64,000 bases of DNA from Lichenostomus cassidix. Its lineage: Eukaryota > Chordata > Aves > Passeriformes > Meliphagidae. Shown piece by piece: positions 24,211 through 35,758 of this stretch (the first letter of the stretch is position 1; each line of letters opens with the position of its first letter). The notes under the pieces were generated by a model that saw nothing but the letters and a program-made list of their open reading frames with translations, did not search any database and was not told where the DNA came from. The DNA lies in contig CM039211.1 of NCBI GenBank assembly GCA_008360975.2, positions 24,422,558 to 24,486,557 of the forward strand, read 5' to 3'. The position numbers were made by a program, and so were the translations under genes.

Positions 24211-27200
24211 TCTTCTGTCTAGCCCCAGTCATATCCATCCAACCCATCACATCCAGATGGCTTCAGATTCCTCCCTGGCTGGAGCATTATGCATCCCCTC
24301 TGCACTCTCATTAACTGAGGATGCACTGCTGCATCACCTGTTTTGGATAGGGGCCATTGTCCAGAACCAGGGACTTAAATCTGTGACTTTTGGCTTTGAT
24401 TCTTCAATTTTTTGTGGCAATAGGGAATCCAAATTAGTTGCCAGAGTTGGTCTGTATATAGCTGCTGGGCACTGGCTTACTTGTTTTTTTAAACTTGCTT
24501 TCATATGATTGTTAGTGCATTTAACAAGTGTATCTCCTTAGTTTTGCGAACCAAGCACTATACTTAAAATAAATCTTTTGTATTAACTAATGAACTACAA
24601 GCACCTTTTAAATTTATTTTTTAAAAGTTATTATTATTTTTTAAAATTCTTTACTAAAAATTTACATTTACACTTAGTTTGAGTCTGCTTCTCCTTGGAC
24701 AGTAGAAGAACAAACTTCAGAATATGGTGGTGACACATAGCAGACTGGACATGTCTCACTGAGAAATCTGTCCAGAACAGACACAACCACATATCTAATC
24801 CTATTTATGGGAATTGCGTATTATTTCAGAGTTCTGTCCGGGTTAAAAAATATTTAGAAAGTCATAACTAAGTTACATATTGCACTAGGTAGAAAAGTCA
24901 AGAGTAAAGTGTAGTTCTCAGAAACACTATTAACACCCTGAGCAACCAATTTTTAATCCACCAGTAGATTTTAAGGCAAGGCTTAAGTAACTATGGGAAA
25001 TTTTATAAAAGCAAAACATGCTACTTTGATTACCTAAAATGTAGTAAATGGGTTAATTTGTATTTTGAAAGCCTTGTGCAGTACCCTTGGTAGCAGCCAA
25101 CGTTTGAATACCAGCCATCTCTGCATATCAGCCTTTGAAACCTCAAGACCTTTTCCCATTTGTTCCGATTAGGTCTGTCTTGGGAAGATAAGTCTCTCAG
25201 GTAATTTGAAGCACAGGCACAAAATGAAGTCCGTTTGATGGTCTGAGACTAGAAAATGTCTCTTACCCAATTAATTAATGCCTTTTTTAAAAATTCCTGT
25301 TCCTGTTTCATTTTTTATACAATTTCCTCAGATGTCAGAACAGTAGCACAATTATTTCAGGATATTTTTCAGTGTTTCTAAAGAGGTGTTCCTTATGTAA
25401 GTGGCTACACTTTGTACCATGAGCTAAATAGTAGTCTGAATCCCTTTCCATATCCATGTGTGCAGTGGCACACTCCCACCAGATAATTTCATATAATGTG
25501 TAAGTAGTGTTTAAAGTTAAACTGACCTTTTTTATGCCAATATATAATATCCACCATACCGAGGATTATTTAACACAGGAGCAAGCAGAGCACAGAGACA
25601 AAGGAGGAAGGGCTAAGCTCTCACTTTCTGTAGTGTTGCCTGCTCCATTTCCTTTCAATATTACAATTGAAGTTACATGATCTGAAGATTTCCTTTAAAT
25701 GTCATACTTTTTTTTCCCCCCATTGAATCTGTAGCTGCTAGTGCTGAAGTGCAAAACTGATCTCCAGCTATAAAGTCACTGCATTATTCAAGCTCTCGTC
25801 TCTATTATGTAGTTACTTTATTAATACCTTTTTTAAGATCGTGACCTTAATTCACTATTTGAAGGAATAAAGGCAAATGTCTTGGTCAGTGACATATTTC
25901 TCATTTTGAGGAGAGATAAACCTCCTGCTCAGCCCAGAATTATGGAAGCTGGAAATGTAGGAAGCATTTCTCAGCGTGCACAGTCTGCAAAACGTGCTCC
26001 AAGGCAGCAAACGCCCCTCCTGAACCCACATCTCTCATCAGCCATTTTGCACATCAGTAGTGTTCCTGTGAGCATGGCAGACATCTTGCAGAGAAATAAT
26101 ATAACTTGTGAGTAGGAACCAGCAGGAGATGTTGATAAACAGTGCCCATTCTTTATTAACGCTGCTTTAACGAGCAGGAAAAAGATACTGTTTTATTTCT
26201 GAGCACTGTGAAGGCAGTAGGAAATAATATTGCTCTTGCAGGTGGATAAGGATATTAAAGATTTTACTTTTATTTCACATGTATCATAGTGCTGTGAGGT
26301 AATCAAAGAGATATAAAATTAAAGTACTGCACCAGCTAAGGAAGTGCGGATACTTTTCTTTAAGTCAGTAAGAGTTTTATGTTGAAATCCTGTGAAAATA
26401 ATTCACAAATAATTCCGTTTGGATTTGAACCTTGATTTTCCTACTCCCAGCTCCTGCCTTCCCTTCCATTTTTTCATCCATCATGCTTTCATCTTACTGG
26501 TGATCTAAATGTACACAATGAGATGAGATACTGCAATTGGTAAAATAGAAGTATTCCCCTTAAAACTTGTATTCACAAAATAAATAGGAAGCAAAGAATG
26601 TTGTTATGGTTATTTAACGTAGAAAATTTTGTAATTTTGACTATTTAATGTGGTTCTTTCTTACAACTGAACTTGGTCTTTTTGAGCTTCTCTAAAGCAA
26701 AATTGCAATGCTAAATCCATTATCAGAAATTAAAATGATACATGAGGTGCACTTTTAGAAGCCCAGCATTCTGTGGAGCTCCTTGCATAACTGAAAGAAC
26801 AGGGAGAGCTTAGGAATAAAAATAGAAGGGAAAAAGCCAGTGTTGTCAGATACAATTTGCCAGACTTTTGATCAGAACAGCATTTGCCATGAAGTTTTCT
26901 TAATCAGTAACTAAGATCAGCAGTGCTATTCAGTGTAGGAACCATAGCGATTTTGAACTACATCAGTGCTTTACCTCAATGTTTTTCCTGGATTATTCAC
27001 TCTGTTTGAAAGATAATGTTGGGCAGGGTGGTCTGGGGTGTGTGTTTGGTTTCCATAAGGTCACTCTGCTTTGCTTCTGTAAGTGGAGTATATCAGCCCA
27101 TCCTGAGTTATTTCATGTTTGTGCAGTTGTTGCCACAATGCAGTTTCACCCTGACAGCTGTGACACATCTGTTGCCCCCCTGCACAAGCGTTGATCACCA

Positions 27201-27575
27201 CTGTGACACCCAGACCTTCTTGCATCATTCCTTCTCAATGGTGTTTTCCCCATGGGCTTCACCACCACCTTGTTAATAACAAAGGATTGTTGTAATAGTT
27301 AAACTTTGATTTTGCCCAAGAATTAGTATATGGTGTAATCTGAAGAGCTGATTGTTACAAATGGAGACAGGAGCTTAGATAAATCTCTACCTGTTGCCCA
27401 GGCCTTTGGCAGCAGGCAGTAGCTCTTATTGGGGTGGTCAGCATCCCAAGACCTGGTCTTGTTCTCAGATTCTTTAATAATGGCCAAGTAGGTATAATGT
27501 GACATAAATTATAATTTATTAGACACAGAAAATAAAAGACATAAGGGTTGGGAAAAAACTACATAGTGCACAGGA
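24211..27575. other. Unique sequence, no gene recognised
   Basis: AT-rich DNA. A 77-codon plus-strand frame at 25,882-26,115 has ordinary-looking composition but no recognisable domain, splice context or start context, so I do not call it a gene. No repeat family is seen. Confidence 0.5.
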
Positions 27576-27608
27576 ATAGAATAGAATAAAATAAAATAAA
27601 ATAAAATA
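27576..27608 (+). repeat. (AATAG)/(AATAA)n microsatellite
   Basis: Two AATAG units are followed by about five AATAA units and a terminal AATAC. It is a short pentanucleotide array with a transition in the repeat unit. Confidence 0.85.
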
Positions 27609-28206
27609 CTAGCAGAGAGAATTCAGCACGTGAAAATGTACCTGCTATTACAGCTAGCAAGAAATAATATAACAGGAACCAATGTGTCTTATCAATGCCA
27701 GTTTGGTGGTGAAGTACACTTCGGAATCCTTTCACTCAGTCCCCAGGAAAGTAACCAGCAGAGCCTGAGTCCAGACTCCAGGGAGAAGCCCTTGCACATT
27801 TCCAGATTGTGTGTAGGAGACTTCTGCCTCTGTGATATTTCGTGTGTGTTTTATAGTGTAAAAGTGTGTCTTTCAGGCATGTACTTACTCTTTTCATCTT
27901 TCCACATCTGCTCTCTGTACCAAGATGTGGATTCTTGGTTGGAGACCACAGACTTTCAGGCAGCAAGAGATAACCTTTTGATGGGCTTTTGACTCAGCCT
28001 GAGTTATCTTATGCACCAGCCATGTGGTAGAGGAAGAGGGGAGGACCTCCTACCGATACTTGAGGTTTTGATGAAGTAATAGCAGCAGATTGTTGCAAAT
28101 CTCTCAGCAGTGTATGTTTCACACAATACTGTGTACATTCAGATTGGTTGTTTTAACTCATGACCCTCTATTGGTCTAAAATTTTACAAATAAAGTCATG
28201 CATCTA
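27609..28206. other. Unique sequence, no gene recognised
   Basis: A 120-codon plus-strand frame (27,630-27,992) has no recognisable domain and is overlapped by an antisense frame. I treat it as chance. This block is the left flank of the LTR at 28,214. Confidence 0.5.
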
Positions 28207-28213
28207 TAATAAG
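28207..28213. repeat. Target-site duplication, left copy (TAATAAG)
   Basis: Identical to the bases at 28,516-28,522 directly beyond the other end of the minus-strand LTR. Seven bases is one more than the six usual for beta-like (ERVK) integrations. The extra base may be chance identity or a one-base change at the LTR edge. Confidence 0.8.
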
Positions 28214-28515
28214 TGTCACTGTTGTACCTGGAATGTAGCACATGAACCCAGTTCTGTCAAAACAGCAGAAGAAGTTTATTGTTGTAATTTCTCTTTATAT
28301 ATGGAAAAACTCATAGGTGATTGGACAGCGGTCACCCACCCCCCGGGGGGATTGGCTGTGGTCCTACAACACCCAATTCCAAACACACTGTACTGAATCA
28401 AAACAAATCTGGAAAAACAGCAGGTGTTCAGATGCTATTTACAAAACCCATCTTACTGTTGTCATATTTTGCATGGGAAAGAAAAGTTTCTCAAGAAAGG
28501 GCCTGTGTAGCCACA
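28214..28515 (-). mobile_element. Solo LTR of an avian endogenous retrovirus, minus orientation
   Basis: Read on the minus strand the element starts TGTGGCTACACAGG and ends CAACAGTGACA, giving the TG...CA termini of a retroviral LTR. It carries inverted CCAAT boxes (ATTGG on plus at 28,320 and 28,351), a TATA-like box (plus TTTATATAT, 28,294-28,302) and a poly-A signal (plus TTTATT, 28,275-28,280). The TATA box and poly-A signal are only about 15-20 bp apart, so the R region would be very short. The same termini and layout occur in the LTR at 32,467, so the two belong to one family. Both sides carry the 7-bp direct repeat TAATAAG (28,207-28,213 and 28,516-28,522), a likely target-site duplication. 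No gag, pol or env lies next to it, so it is a solo LTR left by recombination. Confidence 0.88.
28339..28350. repeat. C6G6 palindrome inside the LTR
   Basis: Six C followed by six G, a perfect 12-bp palindrome between the two inverted CCAAT boxes of the LTR promoter region. It could bind a zinc-finger factor or form a short cruciform. The sister LTR has only a weak GGCCTGG-type patch at the equivalent place. Confidence 0.75.
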
Positions 28516-28522
28516 TAATAAG
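28516..28522. repeat. Target-site duplication, right copy (TAATAAG)
   Basis: Matches 28,207-28,213 exactly and directly abuts the CA end of the LTR as written on the plus strand. Confidence 0.8.
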
Positions 28523-29869
28523 CCCCTTGTGAAGCCTCCCATCATGCTGCTGCCCCCACAACTGACAGGTGTCCTTGTGACATGAGCAGAACCCCTCTGC
28601 TCACTCACAGAAAGGAGGAAGACACCCATTCAGTGACACGTATAAACTCGCAGATATCTCTGCAGAGCTGTCCCACAGGAAATTAAAAGCATTTTAGAAA
28701 GGATCCGTGTTGCTGGAGAGAAGCTGTCTGCCCACCTCAATCCCCAGGACTTTGGAAGAAAGGGACCTCTCATCCCAAGAGAAGCTGAAAGGGAAGGCAA
28801 GGAGGCTATTACAAAAAACTGACCAGAAATGTGAGAGAAACTGCTTTTGCAGATTCATGCTCACCAAAAGAAGACATGCTGCAGAAGGCACTTGTAGTGA
28901 TGAAGGGAAAAGATCAAATCAGTGGGGAGTGAGATGAAGACTAATCGAGAATGTGAAAAAAGGATTACTGGAAACTTCCGTGGCACAGGGGTTAATTGAA
29001 AGGAAGAAAAAATACTGACTGCTTTGTAAACATGCTGTCTACAGCACAGATATATGACTGAATGCAGAAGAAGAGTGTTTCTAAAAGGCTAGCAGATGAA
29101 CAAGTGAAAATTACTGTTTCCTGTTCTCTGCCTTGCCGGAAGGATTATTTTTTTATTCCTCCTCAAGTTACATTATCTTTAGCTAAATGAAATAAAAGAG
29201 TATTTTTTTGTGATTCACCAAGATATTTATTTGAGTCAAACATTTTTAAATGGGAGATTGTTTATTTTCTAAAACACACAAAGTGTACTTCAGAACATCC
29301 CAAAACAAAGATTTTCTTTTTTTCCTTATCTTATTATTTATTTATTTAGTGAAAAGCAAGAACATTTCTGTTTGGAAATAAAAAAAAAAAATGCTCCTCT
29401 TTTTCCTTTTTTCCTTTCCCCTCCTAAGATGATTTTTTTCTTTGTTAACTGTTTTACTTTATTTTTTGTTATTTCATTTTCCTTTTTTTCTCTCCTTTTC
29501 CTGTCTTCCTCTTTCCTATGAGTATCTGCTTTATTTTCAAGAATATGCCTGGTTAGGCTGGAAACTAATTTCTTTGAAATATAAATGAGATACCAAAAAA
29601 TAATCTGGCTGTTATAGCAGCACTTATTTTAGAGACTATAAACATACATGAGGGTATAGCACAAGTATTTCAGGTAGCAGGTTCAAAGAATATACTTTTA
29701 GTACCCTGCAAGAATTCTCAAAAAGGAATGTATCCAAATTAAGAGCAAGAGAAAAAATGTGTTAATTGACCTAGAAAATACATGAAGAGGAATACACCTG
29801 TTCATACAACATTCAAACCTTAGACTGTGATTAATGACTTTATTCCTATGCTGAATGCTGGAAAACTTC
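28523..29869. other. Unique sequence with pyrimidine-rich stretch
   Basis: The stretch at 29,310-29,520 is strongly T/C-rich on the plus strand and includes an A11-12 run near 29,380. The rest is AT-rich. No gene or repeat family is supported. Confidence 0.55.
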
Positions 29870-30002
29870 AGTTTAGACCTGGATGGAGGGAGCTCTGAGC
29901 TACCTGGTCTAGTGAAAGTCATCCAGGCCCATGGCAGGAGGTTTGGAGCTAGATTACTTTTAAGGCTCCTTCCAAGCCAAACGATTCCATGGTTCTGTGA
30001 GC
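29870..30002 (+). mobile_element. CR1 LINE 3' terminal stub
   Basis: About 130 bp of the CR1 3' end. It contains the CTACCTGGTCTAGTG and CCCATGGCAGGAGGTTTGGA segments, then AAGGCTCCTTCCAAGCC and the terminal ATTCCATGGTTCTGTGAG. This is the usual result of severe 5' truncation. No coding part remains. Confidence 0.92.
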
Positions 30003-32247
30003 TATAAGGCAGCTATAAGGCTATAATGGCAAAGGATGTGCACTTAAAATAGGTCCTATGCTGATCAGAAGAAAACTCCAGCTATAAATCTCTTCAGTTT
30101 TGTCCTGCTACATATAAGAGCAAAAAAGAAGTGGAATTTAAAGAAGAAAATTTTAGCGCAGACAATATTCTCAACAGTTGCAATATTGGCCATGTGAAAT
30201 CATTCAAGTTAATAATTTCTGACTGCTTCAGATCAGGTAAACCTATGCTTCTGAAAAACACCTGTGAAGGTTAAAGTTCCTGACAGTTTCACCAGAGAGC
30301 AATTGTTGAAACCTATGTAAACCTTAGAGAGCAGAAGACACATTTTCTTCAGCCTCTTGAGCTTGTAAATGATGGTGTATCTGAGCTGGCAACTTTTACA
30401 TAGGTCTCCAATGCTGAAATGCTTTAGCACATGCAGGCTGCAGACAATCTGCTATAGCATGAGATCAAACTATCAGTGAAGAAATTACCTGGGAAAAAGT
30501 GTGTCTCACATCAGTCAGAAAAATATCCTGTGTCAGTGAGAGATGTTACCAATTGGTGAGGCTCTGCTTATTAACCTGTTTTATTTCTGGGGGGGGTTTA
30601 GTGATCAATAGCACCAGTGTATGATGCCTCATAGCATGTCTTCTAGGTGCTGCAGTCTTGACTCATGGCAGGGGACTGGCTTTATAAAACAACTGTTCTC
30701 ATATGTGTCCTCATTAACTCTTCCACTCTCCCTACATCTGTCTCTTTCATCCTACAGTTTTTCATTTGACTGAAGAGCTGACACTTTGTGGTTGCAATAT
30801 TTCTGATTTTACTTTTTTCATTGTGTTAAAAACACTCACTATTTCTCAACTCAGAAAGAAGAACTGGAGAAGGAAGACAACCTGAGTCCATTTATGAAGG
30901 TTATCTGCTGCTTGTCACCCATTATTTGCATAAGAATAACTCCCTTTACAGCCTACCCCAGGGACTTTCTGCTGGTGAGATGCAAAACTGCTTGATGAGG
31001 CTAGGTTTTGGAAGAGGGAGGTTGGGTAGAGCTAAGCCTCTCACAACGTTACAATTTTGAGAAGAATTTTGCCCTCTGAGGAGCTTTAAGGCAGTCAGTG
31101 AGAGAGGCTGATTTAACACAGGAAATGCTAAGGGTGGAGAGAAAAACGGGGAATAGGGAAGGAGGCTTGATGGTCTTGAAAGAAGAGAAAGACAAAATTA
31201 TCTTTTTAGTCATTTAGAAGTGTTAAAACAAAGCTAACAAGGTTTGCTCTATATCTTAAACCTAATGATTATCACATCACTCAGGGTTTTTTGGACCTGA
31301 CTTATGCAACATGACAAAGCTCCAGTTTTCCACAGACTTTGAAAAACTTCTCACAAAGATAACTAAATGTTGATCCTCTGCAGAAAATCCCATGCTGTAC
31401 TCTCCTCTTCCCAAGAGGATACAAATATCACTTTATTTGCACTGTTTAGATTTGATTTCTTCAGGCATTTGTGTAAGTACATTTGTGGGCTGATGTGAAT
31501 CCATTCATGTGTACGATACTTTTGGCAACTTATCTAAGGGAGGTGGCTATGGAAACTTCATAAGAAGAGTTACACTTATCCAGAGGAAAATGTGATTTGA
31601 GTCCACTACTGAAAACAGCAGAGATTTTGAAAGGTTTTTTTTTTCTCTTCTTAAACAATTACAGAAAAGATAATAAAACAATTAAAAAAACCCAGTGAAA
31701 CTGCAAGTATATCATAGGCTTTTGTGAGTAAAGTAAATGCAAAATCTAAGATAAATTCCTTTTATTTCAAATATTTTCTTTTCAGTTGTGGTTATTAGAT
31801 TAAAATAATTCAGACAATGAAGTGATGCGTTCTAACACAAATATATTGACAAAGTTCCCAGATCAATAGTTGAGGCAGAAAATGTTTTTATTGGTTGATT
31901 GAGGTCTTATGGGGAATGAATATACCTGTGTTAGATGCTGATGTCTTTCTAAAATATAATGGAAATGCACTCTCCTGTTTGGAAAATTAAGTAAGTGACC
32001 TGAGAGTACATTTAGGTCTCAGGAAGACTTCCATGCCTATTTTCCAGCTGGTAATTCCTCACTGTGTTTTACTTTTTTCAAGACCCTGTATGCAACCAAG
32101 TTTTGGTCATCTTTATCACTTTTTTAAATAGCTTTTCTGCTATATTGTTCCTGTTTTTCTCACCCATTATCCAATAGTCAGAAACATTATGGATCTGTGG
32201 CACAAGGACTGATCCAGTGTCAGAAGGATTTCTAGTTCTTACCCCCC
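30003..32247. other. Unique sequence, no gene recognised
   Basis: Begins with a short GCTATAAG(G) repetition (about 30,000-30,025). The rest is AT-rich with short frames only. A G7 run is near 30,591. Nothing else is recognised. Confidence 0.55.
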
Positions 32248-32310
32248 TAATTTCCATTTATATTTCCATTATTTCCATTTCCATTTCCATTCCCAATTTC
32301 CATTTTCCCC
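32248..32310 (+). repeat. Degenerate (TTTCCA)n repeat
   Basis: About eight imperfect TTTCCA/ATTTCC units with interruptions. The array is pyrimidine-rich on the plus strand. Confidence 0.75.
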
Positions 32311-32460
32311 TTCTTTTCTGTTCCTTCTGGGACTCCGAAAGGGCCTCTTATGGGAGTAGTGACTATTTTTTGGCTTAAACCTAGGCAGAATACATGTGCC
32401 AGATTTCCTTGTCCACACTGTAGGTAACTTCTTTAGCAAACTCTATTTTAAATATCATTA

Positions 32461-32466
32461 AATCGT
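32461..32466. repeat. Target-site duplication, left copy (AATCGT)
   Basis: Directly before the TG of the LTR and identical to 32,730-32,735. It contains a CpG, which is uncommon in AT-rich flank and makes chance identity less likely. Confidence 0.88.
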
Positions 32467-32729
32467 TGTGGCTAGCACAGGTTTTTCCCATGAGAAGTTT
32501 TCTTGTGTTTTGTAAATAAAGATAAAGTTTGGATGTTATTGGAACAGTGCCCCAGAACTTGGGCAGTGCAGGCCTGGCCAATCAGGCCTGGGGGAAGGCT
32601 TCTGACTGACCAATCTGGGTGACTTTTGAGAACTCTATATATGTGATGAAATCAAAACAATAAAGGTCATTCCTTCTTGCCACTGAGAACTGATGCATTC
32701 ATTACTCTGCTAGCTGCTCAACAGCGACA
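32467..32729 (+). mobile_element. Solo LTR of the same endogenous retrovirus family, plus orientation
   Basis: The element runs from TGTGGCTAGCACAGG to CAACAGCGACA, with TG...CA ends. It is bounded on both sides by the exact 6-bp direct repeat AATCGT (32,461-32,466 and 32,730-32,735), as expected for an ERVK-like integrase. Inside are CCAAT boxes (about 32,578 and 32,610), a TATA box (TATATATG, 32,636-32,643) and an AATAAA signal (32,659-32,664). The box-to-signal spacing of about 16 bp implies a very short R, as in avian leukosis-type LTRs. At about 263 bp it is shorter than its sister at 28,214. No internal retroviral genes flank it. A frame of 66 codons on the other strand is not a gene. 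Confidence 0.9.
32634..32664 (+). promoter_or_regulatory. LTR core promoter and poly-A signal
   Basis: TATATATG is followed after about 16 bp by AATAAA. In a retroviral LTR these define the U3/R boundary and the poly-A signal. Upstream CCAAT boxes complete the promoter. Whether it still drives transcription cannot be read from the sequence. Confidence 0.7.
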
Positions 32730-32735
32730 AATCGT
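32730..32735. repeat. Target-site duplication, right copy (AATCGT)
   Basis: Directly after the terminal CA of the LTR and identical to 32,461-32,466. Confidence 0.88.
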
Positions 32736-33939
32736 AAATATATATCTCTATACACACAAGTCATCAGCATCAATACACCATTCTTACCCACCTCCTCACC
32801 AATTGCTTTTTAAAATAGATTTTATTTCTTTTCTCCAATAGAAAATGATATTCTGACCTGTAGCCCCCCTCTCCTCCATCAAACAAATAAAAAACACATT
32901 TAAAAAAAAAGAAAAAGAAAAAAGAAAAAGGTGTAGCATTAGACACCTTCCAGTCCTTTAGTACCAAAGCATCTTCCAGAAATTTTTCCTGTTCAGATCA
33001 TTCCCTCTAGGAGTCCAGGATTTTTCCCTAGACCTACAATTCAGCTGAAATTATTAGACCAACAAAATAGATGTCAAGTGCTCGAGGGTGAATGAAACAA
33101 TTTTTCTTAAATTAGGGGCTTCCTCCAGATGAATTTGCCTAGACCTATGACTTTCAGTAAGGATGGTGTTTTAAAGATATTTGCAAATATTTAAATGTTT
33201 TTTTCGTTGCAGGTTTTCCCAACTTGTTGAAATGGATCACCTTTCTGCTAATGCAGCATGAAGGAAGTTCCTCCAGGAAATATGAGTCAAGCAGTTCTTG
33301 GCCACCAGCAAATTGTAATTAACATTGAACATTTTAAGCTACATGGAACACATGTTTCGTGATTGTGGTAAATTCATTATTTAGCTTCAGAATCCTGAAA
33401 AGTCATCTCTGTACCTAAACTGATTTTTAATACTGACACAATTTGCTACAGCTAGATCAGCTTTGAACTCAAGCTTGATTTCTTCAAAGGAGGAATAAAT
33501 TAAATCTCAGTTCTAGTCTGGATGTCCAATATACAGAATTTGATTCATAAAAAGTCTTTCTCAAGCATCTTTTAGATTGCTATTTAAATTGCATCTCTTC
33601 TGAGTAAAAGATTCTGTGACTTTTAAATATCTCTGTCGAAGCTCACAGAGAGGGTGATCTTGCTCCACTAAGAGTTACATGTTGACAGACTTTAACCATA
33701 ACAACTGCTCATGGCTGATGGCCACTTCCCAGAAGGATCCATCATGGGAGCTGGTTTCTCTGCTGCAGTGGCCAGCCTGCTTTGTGCAGCACAGCATCTT
33801 TTCCAGTCCGACAGAAATGCCTGCCAGGAAATCGTTTGTTGCTGCCACATTTCACTGCGAACAGTGTGCTGGTCTTAAAATTAAGCCTGAAGCTCTCTTT
33901 GGAACATGACATTCTTTTTTGCTCTAGCAAAATTTGAAG
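32736..33939. other. Unique sequence with polypurine tract
   Basis: An A/G-rich run lies at about 32,895-32,932 on the plus strand. Short frames at 33,679-33,930 on both strands have no recognisable domain. Confidence 0.55.
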
Positions 33940-34040
33940 GTATCATAGAATTGTAGAATCAAGAGCCATTTAGGTTCAAAAAGAACCTTGCAAGAATCAA
34001 CACAAACGGATAAGCTGCCACTGCCAGCTCCACGTCTACA
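33940..34040 (-). mobile_element. CR1 LINE 3' terminal stub
   Basis: On the plus strand it opens ATCATAGAATTGTAGAATCA, the inverse of the CR1 tail. It continues with diverged forms of the following 3' segment (AAAGAACCTTGCAAGAATCA). The far end is hard to place. Confidence 0.8.
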
Positions 34041-34389
34041 GCTGTTAGTGACTGCAATTTTGGAATGGATTATTCATATTACTTGCCCATGTATTCCTAG
34101 GCAAGCTGTTGTAGAGTGTGTGAGCTGGTGAAAAACTGATTGATAAGCTGCTATCCAGAAATACAATGAATAAGAAAAATTAAATAAACCATATATGCAA
34201 CAAATGAATTTGATTTGATTTTTGTATTTAGCTATAAGTTAAATGTGAAAATACATGCTGTGAATTGTCTGGGAGTTTGGGGCACACCAAATAAAATAAT
34301 GGGGTTTAGGGTTCCACAACAAGCATCTGTCACTGAAAGTACAATTTTTCAAATCCCTAGTTTACATGCAATTAGTGCTAAAAGAAGGA
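34041..34389. other. Short unique spacer, nothing recognised
   Basis: AT-rich DNA between a CR1 stub and the start of the longer CR1 copy. The left edge of that copy may lie a little inside this stretch. Confidence 0.5.
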
Positions 34390-35758
34390 GTTTTGGTGCA
34401 ACTCCCACTAAGTGGAAAAGGGAAAACATAACCCCATTTTTAAAAAGGGTAAACTGGAAGGTCTGGGGAACTACAGACTGGTCAGTCTCACCTCTGTTCC
34501 TGGAAAGACCATGGAGCAGAACCTCCATGAGTTTTTCAGGCTAAGACACATGAAAAACAGAGAGGTGACTGATGACAGCCAATGTGGTTTCACTAAAGGC
34601 AAACCTTGCCTGACAAATCTGGGGTCTTCTATGACAGGATTAATGTGCTGGTGGATGAGAGAAACTACATGGAGTTGTGCAAAGCATTTGATACTGTTCT
34701 GCACCATGTTAGAGACATAGAATTGATGGGGACCACTCAGGGGATAAGGAATTGGCTTGGATGATCACACCCAAAGAGTTGCAGTCAATGTCTGAGTGAA
34801 GGCAAGTGTGAGGGGTGTCCCACAGAGATCAGCATTGCTACCAGAGCTGTTCCACATTTCTGTCAATGACATGGACAGTGGGACTGAGGGCACACTCAGC
34901 AAGTTTGCTGACAGCACCAAGCTGTGTGGTGCATTTAAGGCACTGGAGGAAGGGATGCCATCCAGAGGGACCTTGGCAAGTTTAAGAGGTGGGTCCATGC
35001 AAAACTCAGAAGGTGAACAAGGCCAAGTGCCAGGTCCTGCACCTGGGACAGAGCAATCTCAGACACAAATACAGACTGGGCAGAGGAGGGATTGAGAGCA
35101 GCCCTGAGGAGAAGGACTTGGGAATCTGCATGAGACAGAAATACACCCTCATAAACCAGTAAACCAAAAGTGTCCTGGGCTGCATCCAAAACAGTGTGGC
35201 CAGTGGGGCAAGGGAGGGGATTCTGCCCCTGCCTGTTCTCATGAGACCCCATCTGGTGTGCTACGTCCAGCTCTGGGGTCATCAGCATGAGAAGGGTGTA
35301 GCTCTATTGGAGTGAGACCAGAGGAGAGCCATGAAGGCTGCAGGATCTCTCCTATGAAGACAGGCTGAGAGAGCTGGGGTTGTTCATCTTGTAGAGGAAA
35401 AGGCTTTGTGGAATTCTTCTTGTGGCCTTTTGGTATTTCAGGGAGGCTATAAGAAAGCTGGAGAGGGACTTTTTATAAGGGTCTGTAGTGATAGGACTAG
35501 ACATATATTGAGGTAGAAAGAGGGTAGGTTTAGTTGAGATGTCAGGAAGGAAATCCTTGCTGTGAGGGCGGTGAGGCTCTGTAACATGGTAGAGAAGTTG
35601 TGGATACCTCATCCATGGAAGTGTTTAAGGCCAGGCTGGATGGGACTTAGAGCAACCTGGTCTAGTGGAAGGTGTCCCTGCCCATGGCAGTGAGTTGGAA
35701 CCAGATGATCTTTAAGGTCCTTTCCAACTCAGAGTTTCCTACGGTTCACTGTTTCTGA
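34390..35758 (+). mobile_element. CR1 LINE, 5'-truncated, longest copy in the window
   Basis: The start of the reverse-transcriptase domain is present: WKRENITP at about 34,412, then NPIFKKGKLEGLGNYRLVSL and VPGKTMEQ, then QCGFTKGKPCLTNL near 34,580-34,625. All are hallmarks of CR1 ORF2. [14 protein letters not shown] (about 34,811-34,860) corresponds to GVPQGSVLGPVLFN. The metal-binding F-A-D-D motif reads FADS (about 34,904-34,915), with the second aspartate lost. Downstream the sequence continues through the ORF2 C-terminus (LGNLHETEIHPH-like, then the HEKGVA region) and the 3' untranslated region (GGTCTAGTGGAAGGTGTCCC). It ends near CCTACGGTTCACTGTTTCTG, a diverged tail. Several frameshifts are visible, so it is inactive. 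Confidence 0.95.

Noticed and set aside
25882..26115. 77-codon frame with ordinary amino-acid composition
   Set aside because: I considered it as a possible exon, but it has no recognisable motif and no convincing splice signals on both sides.
27630..27992. 120-codon plus-strand frame
   Set aside because: It has no domain, no supporting splice or promoter context, and an antisense frame overlaps it. Chance is the simplest reading.
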